DNA of 49,544 bases from JACPHD01 sp964526325 (GCA_964526325.1 CAZGKM010000010.1:1-49544), one strand, 5' to 3'; counted from the stretch's first letter, positions 16,810 to 24,532 are shown. Program-made: numbers and translations. Notes: a model not told the origin generated them from the letters alone.

Positions 16810-16971
16810 TTAAAGGACAACCGCTCTGGCGCGATAAAACATCACATTGCGCAAATCATCACGATCCACAAGCGGCGCTCTTATAATTTTTACTCTTACT
16901 TTTTCCGCATCTTTTTGTACGTCAGTAGAATTTTTATAAACTACCGCTGACACTTTTATTTTTTTTACCAT
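16810..16971 (-). CDS. Tiny ORF inside the division cluster
   Basis: A 53-codon frame from ATG 16971 to TAA at 16810: MVKKIKVSAVVYKN at the start, then KVRVKIIRAPLVDRDD and a basic end. It is charged, with alternating hydrophobic residues that suggest a small beta-rich fold. It fits between its neighbours (10 bases after the upstream gene, 36 before rsmH) on the same strand, but has no SD and no recognised family. It may be real or chance. Confidence 0.4.
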   Translation of the reverse strand: MVKKIKVSAVVYKNSTDVQKDAEKVRVKIIRAPLVDRDDLRNVMFYRARAVVL

Positions 16972-16981
16972 ATTTTTATTT

Positions 16982-17803
16982 TTATTTAGCGTTTAATTTT
17001 GCATAATCCGTTTCCGTTATGCCGACACCTAAAAAGCGCATTATGCCAAATGCGTCAGCCGGACGGCCTAAAAAATATCTCTTTTCATCTTTAGTATTTA
17101 TATACCAAGCTTCTCCGTTGTCCTGAACTTGGAGAAATATTTTACCTTTTTGTTTTTTCGCGAAACCGGCTTCTGTCTGCATTCTCGCACCGCCGGTTTT
17201 AAGAGGATCGTATCCGCTGGAAATTTCCGACTTATCATCAAAGCCGTCATCATCAGTATCCTTTTTATTCTTATCCGTCTTTATCGCGTCTTCCATTAAA
17301 TCAGACAAGCCGTCTCCGTCCGTATCCAAGCCGGTCGCCTGACCCAAGCCTATCGGAATTTTATTAAGATCGCCGGTTGCGATGCCGACGCCTTCTCCTC
17401 TCATCACCTTAAAGGCGTCGTCGGGTCGACCGAGAAAATGTAAACTTTTTTTATTAGGATTAACATAATAGGCCTCACCGTTTTTTTGGACTCTTAAAAC
17501 TATATTACCTAAAATCCGGCCGCATAAAGTATTACTGGTACATCCGCCGACGATCAATGTGCCCTCGCTACCATTAATTAAAACACTGTTATTTTGTCCG
17601 TCAACAGCTATAGTTTCATCACCGCTGGTTACAACGACTTCTTCAGTGTTAGGATCAACGGCTACCGCGCCTTCTTCGTCATCAACTAATACAGCGCCGG
17701 TTTCCGTATTTACGTATGGCACAATACTGTCTTCGGCCATGGCTTGCTGCATTATAATGGCAACTGATAATATTGCCACGAGTGCTGCTATTACTTTTTT
17801 CAT
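16982..17803 (-). CDS. Secreted calcium-repeat (TSP3-like) protein in the dcw cluster
   Basis: A 273-residue exported protein. A signal peptide (MKKVIAALVAILSVAIIMQQAMAED) ends at AMA-E. Then comes a low-complexity acidic beta region (TGAVLVDDEEGAVAVDPNTEE). Two copies of a repeat with the core NGEAxYxN...FLGRPxDAF.xMR..GVGI are at about 105-145 and 225-270. Between them lies DTDGDGLSDLMEDA plus DTDDDGFDDKSE, two thrombospondin type-3-like Asp-rich calcium loops. It probably sits in the cell envelope. It separates mraZ from rsmH on one message, so it may be co-regulated with division. Related FLGRP repeats are not seen elsewhere in the window. Function is unknown. Confidence 0.8.
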   Translation of the reverse strand: MKKVIAALVAILSVAIIMQQAMAEDSIVPYVNTETGAVLVDDEEGAVAVDPNTEEVVVTSGDETIAVDGQNNSVLINGSEGTLIVGGCTSNTLCGRILGNIVLRVQKNGEAYYVNPNKKSLHFLGRPDDAFKVMRGEGVGIATGDLNKIPIGLGQATGLDTDGDGLSDLMEDAIKTDKNKKDTDDDGFDDKSEISSGYDPLKTGGARMQTEAGFAKKQKGKIFLQVQDNGEAWYINTKDEKRYFLGRPADAFGIMRFLGVGITETDYAKLNAK

Positions 17804-17859
17804 TTTTTTGTTTTTATTTTTTAATTATTTATCAGTTTATTAAATTATGCAGGAAACTT

Positions 17860-18291
17860 CTACACACCTAATTCTCCTAAAGCTTCGGCGATATCCACGC
17901 TCTTTTTTTCCGTGCCTTGCTTATATTTTTCCCAGGCAACTTCATCCCAAATTTCCAGTCTATTATAAAGACCGGCAATAACCAGTTTTTTCTTTAAACC
18001 CGCGAACTTTCTTAAATACTCAGGCAGCATGATGCGGCCTTGATTATCAAAATCAACATCCATAGCTCCGGCCAACATCAAACGAGCAAAGGCTCGGGTG
18101 TTGGCTTGGCCGATTGGCAATTTAGAAAGCTTGACGGCGAGCTCTCGCCATTCATTTTTTGTATACAAAAAAAGGCAGTTGTCCAATCCTTTGGTAACGA
18201 CTGCTCCGCCTTTTAGAAGTGAGCGAAATTTAACCGGCACGGCTACCCTGCCTTTATCATCTAAGTTATGATTATATTCGCCTATGAACAT
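17860..18291 (-). CDS. mraZ: Transcriptional regulator MraZ
   Basis: A 143-residue protein with the two MraZ/SpoVT-AbrB half-domains: MFIGEYNHNLDDKGRVAVPVKFR at the start and MDVDFDNQGRIMLPEYLRKFAGL in the middle; both show the D-K/Q-GR-x-x-x-P signature. MraZ represses its own division operon by binding repeated TGG(G) boxes. Such a box array is found at 18551-18575. The gene opens the division cluster, as usual, after a leader of nearly 290 bases. Confidence 0.95.
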   Translation of the reverse strand: MFIGEYNHNLDDKGRVAVPVKFRSLLKGGAVVTKGLDNCLFLYTKNEWRELAVKLSKLPIGQANTRAFARLMLAGAMDVDFDNQGRIMLPEYLRKFAGLKKKLVIAGLYNRLEIWDEVAWEKYKQGTEKKSVDIAEALGELGV

Positions 18292-18325
18292 GTTTTAAAA
18301 AATTAAAAATAATGTCTTATTGATT

Positions 18326-18496
18326 TTAAGGCTAACGAGGAGGCTGACCTGCTTATTCGGCTGATCAGACCCCTTCTTTGCCTTAATAAGATTCTCCGCT
18401 TTAAAGCGGATTTAAAACCGTTCCGGTTAGGCACGGAACTCCCGACAGCCTATGGCGCCAGGGCCTTTTTTAGCCGGCGTAATTATCTTGGCCGGC
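18326..18496 (-). ncRNA. Highly structured leader of the mraZ message
   Basis: The stretch 18292-18747 has no gene. Within the predicted mraZ leader, five stems can form: GCCGGC/GCCGGC (18491-18496 with 18473-18478), GTTCCG/CGGAAC (18434-18439 with 18420-18425), the perfect 16-base palindrome at 18395-18410 (TCCGCTTT and complement), and a two-part stem TTAAGGC/GCCTTAA (18380-18386 with 18326-18332) that encloses GGGGTCTGA/TCAGCCTCC with one mismatch (18365-18373 with 18339-18347). No known riboswitch, SRP, RNase P or tmRNA core motif was found. It may be a cis-acting regulator or a processed RNA. Direction is inferred from the promoter. Confidence 0.5.
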
Positions 18497-18550
18497 ATGA
18501 TTTTTTTGTTTTTATTTTAAAAAACTTTAAAAACTAATTTTATTCTATTC

Positions 18551-18575
18551 TGCCACTATTCCCCACATTTCACCA
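18551..18575 (-). promoter_or_regulatory. MraZ box: three TGG repeats with 10-base period
   Basis: On the minus strand TGG occurs at 18573-18575, 18563-18565 and 18553-18555, exactly ten bases apart, in the contexts TGGTG, TGGGG and TGGCA. Three TGGG-like repeats at 10-base spacing are the known MraZ binding pattern. The array covers about +4 to +29 of the predicted transcript. Confidence 0.85.
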
Positions 18576-18585
18576 TAATACTATT

Positions 18586-18614
18586 ATTATATACCACAAA
18601 CCTCCATTTGTCAA
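18586..18614 (-). promoter_or_regulatory. Promoter of the mraZ division cluster
   Basis: On the minus strand a full consensus: TTGACA (18609-18614), 17 bases, TATAAT (18586-18591). Transcription would start near 18579. Confidence 0.92.
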
Positions 18615-18651
18615 CAATCAACAGCCACTTAAATTATTACTAATATTAAGT

Positions 18652-18693
18652 TTAAAAACAAAAAAATACCTGCTTGTCTATAAGCCGGTATTT
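18652..18693 (-). terminator. Terminator after tsaB
   Basis: AAATACC (18687-18693 side) and GGTATTT arms with an inner GCTT/AAGC, followed on the minus strand by TTTTTTTGTTTTT. It ends the unit upstream of the mraZ promoter. Confidence 0.85.
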
Positions 18694-18747
18694 AATTATT
18701 ATTTTAACCGAATATTTACTAATGAGTTATCAACAAGTTCTCCACAT

Positions 18748-19128
18748 TTATTTACAATCTTTTTTAGCCGTTATTTTCGGCTCGCCGTTGTATAACGGCT
18801 CTACTATGCTGAATTTGCTTCCGTGGCTTTTAATAACTTTTGTCTTATTCTCCCCTTTTACGGGAATATTTAAGGCATAGCCTAAAGCGTTGGCAGTAAC
18901 AACGCCGATGCGCAATGAAGTAAATGAGCCTGCTTTATTTTTCACTTCTATTTCTTTAACACCGCTAATTTTTATCTTATTGTCTTTAAGCAGTTTTTCT
19001 ATGGCCGGCAAAAGCTTTTCAGCCTGAGTGCGGTCTGATTTAATTTTTTTTTCAACAACAAGCTTGCTTTGATTTTTTATGCCGATTTCTATAAAATTAT
19101 TTTGTGTCGTGTCAATTCGTAATATCAT
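18748..19128 (-). CDS. tsaB: TsaB-like protein, short form
   Basis: A 126-residue protein matching the N-terminal lobe of TsaB (YeaZ): ILRIDTTQNNFIEIGI at the start, QAEKLLPAIEKLLKDN, and KAGSFTSLRIGVVTANALGYALNIPV, equivalent to the family GPGSFTGLRIG-AN-LA stretch. TsaB is the scaffold partner of TsaD and TsaE in making t6A37 on tRNA. Typical TsaB is about 220-230 residues; this one stops after one lobe, with a normal terminator following, so the short form seems native rather than a sequencing error. mtaB at 35396, which modifies t6A further, fits with the pathway being present. Confidence 0.82.
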   Translation of the reverse strand: MILRIDTTQNNFIEIGIKNQSKLVVEKKIKSDRTQAEKLLPAIEKLLKDNKIKISGVKEIEVKNKAGSFTSLRIGVVTANALGYALNIPVKGENKTKVIKSHGSKFSIVEPLYNGEPKITAKKDCK

Positions 19129-19149
19129 AAGATTATTATATAATCTTTC

Positions 19150-19183
19150 CGTAAAAAAATAAACCGCTATTCAACGCGGTTAA
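19150..19183 (-). terminator. Terminator of the beta-propeller gene
   Basis: AACCGC (19162-19167) and GCGGTT (19176-19181); on the minus strand it is followed by TATTTTTTT. Confidence 0.8.
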
Positions 19184-19215
19184 AAATTTTCCGGCCGGCG
19201 ATTGTATATGATTAA

Positions 19216-20520
19216 TTAGTATATCGCAAACATCGTCTGGTAGCTGAATTTCGAATCGTCGCCGACCGCTTGAATTACGACTGATCGGTTATTCTGATAA
19301 GGCACGGTTACATCGGCCGAGGCATAACCCTGGTTATCAACTTTTAGGGAATAATTATTTTTTCCGAAAGCAACGGATACGTTTTCGTTCGGCCAAAAAC
19401 CAAAAAGTTTTAAATTTATTTTTTCGCCGAATAAAGCGTGATTGGTCGAAGTCGTAATTATTAAATCCGACGTGATACTATCGGAATATAATTTTTTATA
19501 TTTGTATTGCGATATAACTTTTAAATTTTTATCGGAAAGTAAAATCGACGATTTGTTAAAATCAATGACTATTTCTCGCGTTCCGATTTTAGCCGCCGTT
19601 ACGCTAACGGCCCAGGAATTAGCGCCATAAAGATCGCTTTTGGCAGTATGTAAAAATTTAATTTTTTTAAAATTTTTATCAAACATGGTTACGCCGTGCC
19701 CGTTAACATAATAAATTTCACCGCTCGGTAAAACGGTTACGCCGTAGCTGTAATTTTCCGTTTTAGGCACCGGATTAATATATGACTCTTTTTTGAGGTT
19801 AATCGTATTTATCTTTACTAAACCTCTGTCCGAAGGGAAATAAGCATTGCTAAAATTATCAAAATAAGGAGAACGGTTCATTTTATCTTTATTTTCTAAA
19901 TCTGTCTCAACTAACATGAGGCCGCTGGCTATATCAAAAACCAAGCCTTTAGTCTCGGTAATAACATATAATTTTTTATCATCAGCGGCCAAGCCATAGC
20001 TTCTGTCAAAAGTGTAAATTTTATTTAAAAATAAATTATCTATATTAAAACTTCTGACGCCGTTAGAGCCGGCACCGAATAAAAATTCTTTATTGCCGGC
20101 CAAAACATTAACCGAGCCGATTCTGAATTGGCCGCGCTTAAAAAGATATAAATCGCGCCTGTATTCAATTTTTGGAGCTTTAGGATCGCTGATATCATAG
20201 CGATATAAATAACGACCGGTAGCGATGATTAAAAAATATTTATTTAGATATTCGCCGGCATACAGATTTTCAATTTTACCCGCGCCGTGGACTTCGCTTG
20301 CCTGCTCTAATTTATTATCGGCTTTTATCTCTATAATTTCAGCGAATTCCTTATTGCTGGCTATTAAATAATTTTTATCGTTAATTGCGATAACCTGCCC
20401 TAGGCGATATTCTTTATCCGGAGCGGCTAAAATATTATTGGTGTTGGCAATAAAAAAAATACCGAAAACAATAATAATATTGAGTAAAAATCCGATTATT
20501 TTGCTAATTTTATTATTCAT
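19216..20520 (-). CDS. Secreted beta-propeller-like protein
   Basis: A 434-residue exported protein. Residues 1-33 make a long signal peptide or anchor (IIGFLLNIIIVFGIFFIANTNNILAA). Residues about 35-340 show repeated four-strand units with patterns like YLIASN-, YFLIIATGRYLYRYDIS, KEFLFGAGSNGVRSFNID, GLAADDKKLYVITETKGLVFDI and GEIYYVNGHGVTMFD, as in beta-propeller (LVIVD/WD-like) proteins. The last 90 residues look like an Ig-like sandwich (NHALFGEKINLKLFGFWPNENVSVAF). It is probably a surface binding protein. It has its own terminator. No enzyme motif is seen. Confidence 0.7.
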   Translation of the reverse strand: MNNKISKIIGFLLNIIIVFGIFFIANTNNILAAPDKEYRLGQVIAINDKNYLIASNKEFAEIIEIKADNKLEQASEVHGAGKIENLYAGEYLNKYFLIIATGRYLYRYDISDPKAPKIEYRRDLYLFKRGQFRIGSVNVLAGNKEFLFGAGSNGVRSFNIDNLFLNKIYTFDRSYGLAADDKKLYVITETKGLVFDIASGLMLVETDLENKDKMNRSPYFDNFSNAYFPSDRGLVKINTINLKKESYINPVPKTENYSYGVTVLPSGEIYYVNGHGVTMFDKNFKKIKFLHTAKSDLYGANSWAVSVTAAKIGTREIVIDFNKSSILLSDKNLKVISQYKYKKLYSDSITSDLIITTSTNHALFGEKINLKLFGFWPNENVSVAFGKNNYSLKVDNQGYASADVTVPYQNNRSVVIQAVGDDSKFSYQTMFAIY

Positions 20521-20581
20521 AAAACAATTATCTAATTAATACACTATATTAGCAATATTCTTTAAAAATGTCAAGAGATTC

Positions 20582-20613
20582 AAAAAAACGAGGCGTTACC
20601 TTGGTAACGCCTC
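20582..20613 (-). terminator. Terminator of the PL14-like lipoprotein gene
   Basis: Arms GAGGCGTTACC (20590-20600) and GGTAACGCCTC (20603-20613), followed on the minus strand by CGTTTTTTTG: a perfect 11-pair stem with a two-base loop region. Confidence 0.92.
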
Positions 20614-20618
20614 ATAGA

Positions 20619-21524
20619 TTATTTAATTACATATATCATGAAATCACTTACATCCATGATATTGTCATTAGGGGTGGCATAACTTAAATCTCCGCCACCC
20701 CGGAAAATTTCCACTCCGACTGTATCAAACTTTAAAGTCTGGACTTTGCGGAATTCCAGATTAGCCAGATGAAGTACAAGAATCCCGTCGTACCAAACTT
20801 TATGAACGCCATTTTTTTTGCCCGGATCATTCATGGCTACGAAAAACATAATTTCATGTTTTACGCCTTTGGTAATTATAACCGGCCGGCCGTCAGGAAA
20901 TTTCCATTTAAATTTATCGCCGTAAATCGGATTGCCGCCGTAAATTGAGCCGTCATCATTATCACCTTTTTGATTAAGGTGATAAACATAAGATTTGGCT
21001 TGGCATTCCTGAATTACCGCCCTAACCGATGGTCCGATGTTAATGCCGTCGGGAGCGCCTCCACCAGAAGCGAACTTCCAACCTCCGTAAATGCCCGGCG
21101 GAATCTTTATCTCTTTACCGCACTCAAAGTTCGGCGGTAAATAAATGGAAACGCCGAAATAAACTTCTTCCCTGCCGCCGATGTCGCCAAAAATTTGCAC
21201 ACCGCTTTCATTTGGTAGAATTTTACCCTTTGGTAAAAGTACGCGCAAAGCATTGCCTTCAAAAATTGAATTATTAACCATTAAACCTCGATTATGGATT
21301 ATCCCCTTAAAGTCAATTTCCGCATTGCCATTACTAACACGCGCATTCCAGTCGGCTTTCATCATTTCCAAGGTGTACCAGCTTCCGGCCTGATGATTGT
21401 TAAAATTAATCAATCCGATTTGTCTTGCCTGCTTTGGAATCATTGACAAATTTGTTGTCGTAGCGCAAGATATTAATGGTAAAACCGATAATGAAAACAC
21501 CAAAAACAGTAGTCCTTTTTTCAT
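20619..21524 (-). CDS. Lipoprotein with polysaccharide lyase 14-like domain
   Basis: A 301-residue lipoprotein. The signal peptide ends in a lipobox (PLISC, Cys at residue 20). The mature part has the jelly-roll pattern of PL14/alginate-lyase-like proteins: EVYFGVSIYLPPNFECGKEIKIPPGIYGG, VRAVIQE...SYVYHLNQKGD, a KGVKHEIMFFVAMNDPGKKNGVHKVWYDGILV stretch and a late FRGGGD. PL14 enzymes cut uronic acid polymers such as alginate; whether this one is active is not shown. It may trim or bind the exopolysaccharide made from the locus at 22.8-31.5 kb. It has a strong SD (AGGGAGGGG), its own promoter (21597-21625) and a strong terminator. Confidence 0.75.
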   Translation of the reverse strand: MKKGLLFLVFSLSVLPLISCATTTNLSMIPKQARQIGLINFNNHQAGSWYTLEMMKADWNARVSNGNAEIDFKGIIHNRGLMVNNSIFEGNALRVLLPKGKILPNESGVQIFGDIGGREEVYFGVSIYLPPNFECGKEIKIPPGIYGGWKFASGGGAPDGINIGPSVRAVIQECQAKSYVYHLNQKGDNDDGSIYGGNPIYGDKFKWKFPDGRPVIITKGVKHEIMFFVAMNDPGKKNGVHKVWYDGILVLHLANLEFRKVQTLKFDTVGVEIFRGGGDLSYATPNDNIMDVSDFMIYVIK

Positions 21525-21596
21525 GATTACCCCTCCCTATATAATTTTAGTTATTTTATTATTTTTAATGAACGAAATTCATATATTTAACTTTTA

Positions 21597-21625
21597 AAAT
21601 TATCATATTATTGACTTTATGTCAA
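21597..21625 (-). promoter_or_regulatory. Promoter of the PL14-like lipoprotein gene
   Basis: On the minus strand TTGACA (21620-21625), 17 bases, TAATTT (21597-21602); about 65 bases before the ATG. Confidence 0.75.
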
Positions 21626-21630
21626 GCAAA

Positions 21631-21645
21631 TTACATTTAATGTAA
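21631..21645. promoter_or_regulatory. Palindromic operator candidate between divergent promoters
   Basis: TTACATT-T-AATGTAA, a perfect 7+1+7 palindrome immediately upstream of the minus-strand -35 box and 58 bases before the plus-strand one. Symmetry and place fit a regulator binding site. It is the only clear feature in the rest of the 326-base gap between the two exported-protein genes, apart from the promoters and the CCAAA palindromes. Confidence 0.45.
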
Positions 21646-21703
21646 ATAAAAATCTTATAGTTAGGCAAATTTGTCTTGGCTAATATTAAATAAATTACTA
21701 ATA

Positions 21704-21732
21704 TTGACAAGAATACTGGATTATGCTAAATT
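21704..21732 (+). promoter_or_regulatory. Promoter of the 21851 gene
   Basis: TTGACA (21704-21709), 17 bases, TAAATT (21727-21732). It leaves a leader of about 110 bases that contains the two CCAAA-type palindromes. Confidence 0.7.
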
Positions 21733-21777
21733 ATTAAGTTAAATGTTCTTTTTATATTATTAGCAAAAAAATCTGCA

Positions 21778-21820
21778 TCCAAATGGTTTGGAAACAGATA
21801 AAAGAGTTACCAATTTGGTA
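21778..21820 (+). promoter_or_regulatory. Two TCCAAA/TTTGGA-type palindromes in a 5' leader
   Basis: TCCAAA-TGG-TTTGGA at 21778-21792 and TACCAATTTGGTA at 21808-21820, upstream of a strong SD at 21839-21845. The same kind of palindrome precedes the SDs of the genes starting at 33968 and 35104. They may be RNA hairpins protecting the message or protein binding sites. Confidence 0.5.
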
Positions 21821-21850
21821 AAAACAAAAACGCAAAACAAGGAGGAAAAG

Positions 21851-22762
21851 ATGAAAAAAAAGATGAAAAAGTTGTTGATAGTAATAGCAATTGTGACGCT
21901 GGTAGCCAGCATCGGATATGCTGCAGAGCGATACATTCCCATTGGCAATATCGAAGGCGATAAGAACCCTTTACCTCCGCGTTCGGAAGTAACTGCCGGG
22001 CCTTGCTCGGTATGTTGGCAGGTAGTCTACGATGAGGGTCGCGGAATCTTGCGGCCGCAAATCTTTGCGGTGAACGGAGGAACCGCCAGCGATATCACGC
22101 AGGAAATGGTTATGTCGCTAAAAACAATACAGCCGAAAATAACTTCAGCGGGAAGTTGGCAGGCTTTTGGCTTTACTTGCCGGCCTGGCGGCTGGAAAGG
22201 CTTTGTAGATTACGCAGCTGCGCCCCAAAAAATGGCATCTTCGGCACCTATTGATGTGCCAATCGTTGCCAAAGTGGCGCCTGCGCCAGCCCCTGTTCCA
22301 CCGGCCGTGGATCCTAATCTTAAAGCCGAGCTTGACGCTTTAAAGGCCAGGCTCGCGGCCGCAGAAGCAGCCGAACTCAAAAGGCTGAAGGATGCCGAGG
22401 ATGCATCCAGAGCAAGGGCGGCAATAGCCAAACCACCGGTTGTAAGAAAACCAAGACCACTCATGTCGAATGTACTGCTCACAGAATGTAAAAAAAATCT
22501 CAATGAGTGCAATTTCAGTTTTGAAACAAAAACAAAAGAACTGGAAACTGCATCTAAAGAGTTATCCACCACCAAGGAAAAACTCGCTGCCAGCGAAAAA
22601 AATTATGGCGAAGAACAAAAAATCGCCAATGAATTAAGAAAAAAGCTTGGTAACAGTCATTCCCGCAATATCCTAATATTTGCGATTTTAATCGCTCTTA
22701 TAATAGGGGCTATTGCAGGGGCGTTACTTTTCCCGCGAGAGAAAAAACGATTTACAGATTAA
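21851..22762 (+). CDS. Exported coiled-coil protein with C-terminal membrane anchor
   Basis: A 303-residue protein; the start at 21851 is fixed by AAGGAGG six bases upstream. A signal peptide (KKLLIVIAIVTLVASIGYAAE) leads to a globular part of about 100 residues with a Cys pair (PCSVCWQVVY) and another Cys (FTCRPGGW). Then comes a Pro/Ala linker (APAPAPVPPAVDP), a coiled coil (LKAELDALKARLAAAEAAELKR), a second coiled coil (CKKNLNECNF to LRKKL) and a final membrane helix (ILIFAILIALIIGAIAGALLF) with a basic end. It would span from the outer surface back to the membrane. No known family. It has its own promoter and terminator. Confidence 0.78.
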   Translation: MKKKMKKLLIVIAIVTLVASIGYAAERYIPIGNIEGDKNPLPPRSEVTAGPCSVCWQVVYDEGRGILRPQIFAVNGGTASDITQEMVMSLKTIQPKITSAGSWQAFGFTCRPGGWKGFVDYAAAPQKMASSAPIDVPIVAKVAPAPAPVPPAVDPNLKAELDALKARLAAAEAAELKRLKDAEDASRARAAIAKPPVVRKPRPLMSNVLLTECKKNLNECNFSFETKTKELETASKELSTTKEKLAASEKNYGEEQKIANELRKKLGNSHSRNILIFAILIALIIGAIAGALLFPREKKRFTD

Positions 22763-22788
22763 CCATTAACCCTCTCGGGTTATAACCA

Positions 22789-22838
22789 CCGGGCGCAGAA
22801 ATAGCTAAAACTATTTTCTGCCCCGGTCTTTTTTATTT
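22789..22838 (+). terminator. Terminator after the exported coiled-coil gene
   Basis: CCGGG (22789-22793) pairs with CCCGG (22822-22826), with an inner GCAGAAATAG/CTATTTTCTGC stem, followed by TCTTTTTT. Confidence 0.9.
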
Positions 22839-22863
22839 TCGCCCTTTAACAAAGGGGCTAACT

Positions 22864-24357
22864 TTATCTTTTCGCTCCCGAATATGTAATCGCCTGCACA
22901 ATATTCCATTCCTCGGTCGTATTCGGCAGTTTTTTATAAATCGCTTTAAAAATAACAATGCCCCGCGCTTCGCTGGCTAAATTTCGGTTAGCCGCTTTTT
23001 GCCTTAAACCGTAAGCCATAACCATAACCGCCATATAATCATGACTGTCCGACAGGCGGGCCGGCCTTAGATAAATTTTATAAAATTCATTCATTGCCAA
23101 TTTTTCAATTTCAATATTTTTTTTCTCTGGGCATAAGCCGTTGGCAATTTTATAGATATCGGATAAATCTTCCGGGCTTTCCGGAAAATATCCGAAGGCT
23201 TTATTAAAAGAATAAACTACGGCCGCCCGCTCCCCTTCTCCAAGTTTTTTTGAATTGGTATCTACGCCGTTTTTAATAAAATTATTAACCTGATCGCTGA
23301 TTTTTATCTGGCTGGCATTTAAACCGGTTTGCCGTTTAACATCAAGCTCGGTTAAAAAACTTTTTACTGATTTACCGTAGTCGCTTAAATTCTCCCAATC
23401 GCTAGTTAAGAGGCGCGGTTTCCAAGAACCATGCCAGCACCAGGCGGTAAAATGCAAACTCTTGTCTAAAATAAATTGCTTAAACTTCTCCGGGTAATCG
23501 GCATAAGAGTAATAACTGCTCGCCGGATCGGTTTCATATCCCCACTCGGTGACGATTATCGGGTATTTTTCATTTAATCCGTCCAAGGCCTTACTCCAAG
23601 TCAAATAACGGCCGTTAGCCTCGTAATTATGCCAGCTATAAGCAATATTTTCTCCGCTTAACGGCTGATCTTTTATACCTCTTAAATCGTAAGTCCACCA
23701 AACGCCGGGCACAATGATTATGTTGCTAGCGCCTTGGCTCCTGATAATTTCATAAAGTCTCTCCATGTATGGCTTAAGGTCTCTCCATTCGTTAGTCACT
23801 GAATCTGCCGGTTCATTCCATAATTCAAACATCACCCCCCTGTCGCCCCGGTATTTGACGGCCATCATCTCCCAAAATTCTTTGGCGGTGTTAAAATTGC
23901 TGTCGTAGCTGTAATAATGGCCTTCGCCGTAAACAGAAGGCTTAAACCAGCCGTTAGGCATGCCGATAACATGCCAATCAATAATAACAAAAAGCCCTTG
24001 GCCGCGCGCTGCGCTCACCTCTTTTTCCAATATCTTTTTCATGTCATCAATATCTTTTTTATATACGCCCGGGTGCACGGACAAACGCACCGCGTTGGCC
24101 AGCCAATTATTTTTAATAACCTCGTAATCGGCCGTAGTACGGCGATTATCTTTTACTCTTGAATGCGGATCGCCCATAGCCACGCCGGTGAGCCAAACCT
24201 CTTGCTTATTAAAAAATATTTTATTCCCCGCGACCGATAAAATATCTTTGCTGGTATATAAAAAATCAAACCAGCCGGCTTTAAGGCTGGTTTTTACTAT
24301 CGTTAAACCAATGCCGGTTATAACGATAAAAATAATAATTATGCTGGTTTTTTTCAT
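22864..24357 (-). CDS. Secreted glycoside hydrolase family 5 with CPR-type C-terminal repeats
   Basis: A 497-residue exported glycosidase. An N-terminal signal/anchor helix lies at residues 5-25. The (beta/alpha)8 domain (about 40-355) has VRLSVHP, FVIIDWHV, ELWNEP with acid/base Glu182, a WHNY stretch and VTEWGY with nucleophile Glu271, the GH5 catalytic set. GH5 enzymes cut beta-1,4-linked glucans, mannans and similar polymers; the substrate is unknown. Residues 360-497 form a three-part helical repeat domain (NGVDTNSKKLGEGERAAVV, MAYGLRQKAANRNL, WNIVQAITYSGAKR) that also occurs in the next GH5 and likely helps surface attachment. No SD. It lies at the end of the polysaccharide locus. Confidence 0.88.
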   Translation of the reverse strand: MKKTSIIIIFIVITGIGLTIVKTSLKAGWFDFLYTSKDILSVAGNKIFFNKQEVWLTGVAMGDPHSRVKDNRRTTADYEVIKNNWLANAVRLSVHPGVYKKDIDDMKKILEKEVSAARGQGLFVIIDWHVIGMPNGWFKPSVYGEGHYYSYDSNFNTAKEFWEMMAVKYRGDRGVMFELWNEPADSVTNEWRDLKPYMERLYEIIRSQGASNIIIVPGVWWTYDLRGIKDQPLSGENIAYSWHNYEANGRYLTWSKALDGLNEKYPIIVTEWGYETDPASSYYSYADYPEKFKQFILDKSLHFTAWCWHGSWKPRLLTSDWENLSDYGKSVKSFLTELDVKRQTGLNASQIKISDQVNNFIKNGVDTNSKKLGEGERAAVVYSFNKAFGYFPESPEDLSDIYKIANGLCPEKKNIEIEKLAMNEFYKIYLRPARLSDSHDYMAVMVMAYGLRQKAANRNLASEARGIVIFKAIYKKLPNTTEEWNIVQAITYSGAKR

Positions 24358-24376
24358 GATTAACGATTGGTAAAAA

Positions 24377-24532
24377 TTAACCGATAGCTTTACCGATTAC
24401 TAAAGCAGCGCTGATAATCACCGAGGCTATGGTTATGGCTACGGCTACGTTTCCGTTTTTAATTTCTTCCCACTCGTTAAACGGGGTAAGCTTGTTAAAA
24501 ACTTTCATCATAACCAAAAAAGCCACGGCCAT
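24377..24532 (-). CDS. DUF350 family membrane protein, C-terminal fragment
   Basis: The minus-strand frame from the gap edge to TAA at 24377 reads 51 residues: MAVAFLVMMKVFNKLTP, then EEIKNGNVAVAITIASVIIS and an Ala/Gly-rich helix. The KxGNVAVA motif and the helix are typical of the C-terminal half of DUF350 (YjfL-type) membrane proteins. The ATG at 24530-24532 lies right at the run of N and may not be the true start; most of the gene is missing in the gap. This frame is separate from the GH5 gene on the other side. Only 19 bases separate its stop from the next GH5 start. Confidence 0.75.
   Translation of the reverse strand: MAVAFLVMMKVFNKLTPFNEWEEIKNGNVAVAITIASVIISAALVIGKAIG

Noticed and set aside
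18300..18500. SRP RNA, RNase P RNA, tmRNA or a known riboswitch in the mraZ leader
   Set aside because: The conserved core motifs of those RNAs were not found on either strand.
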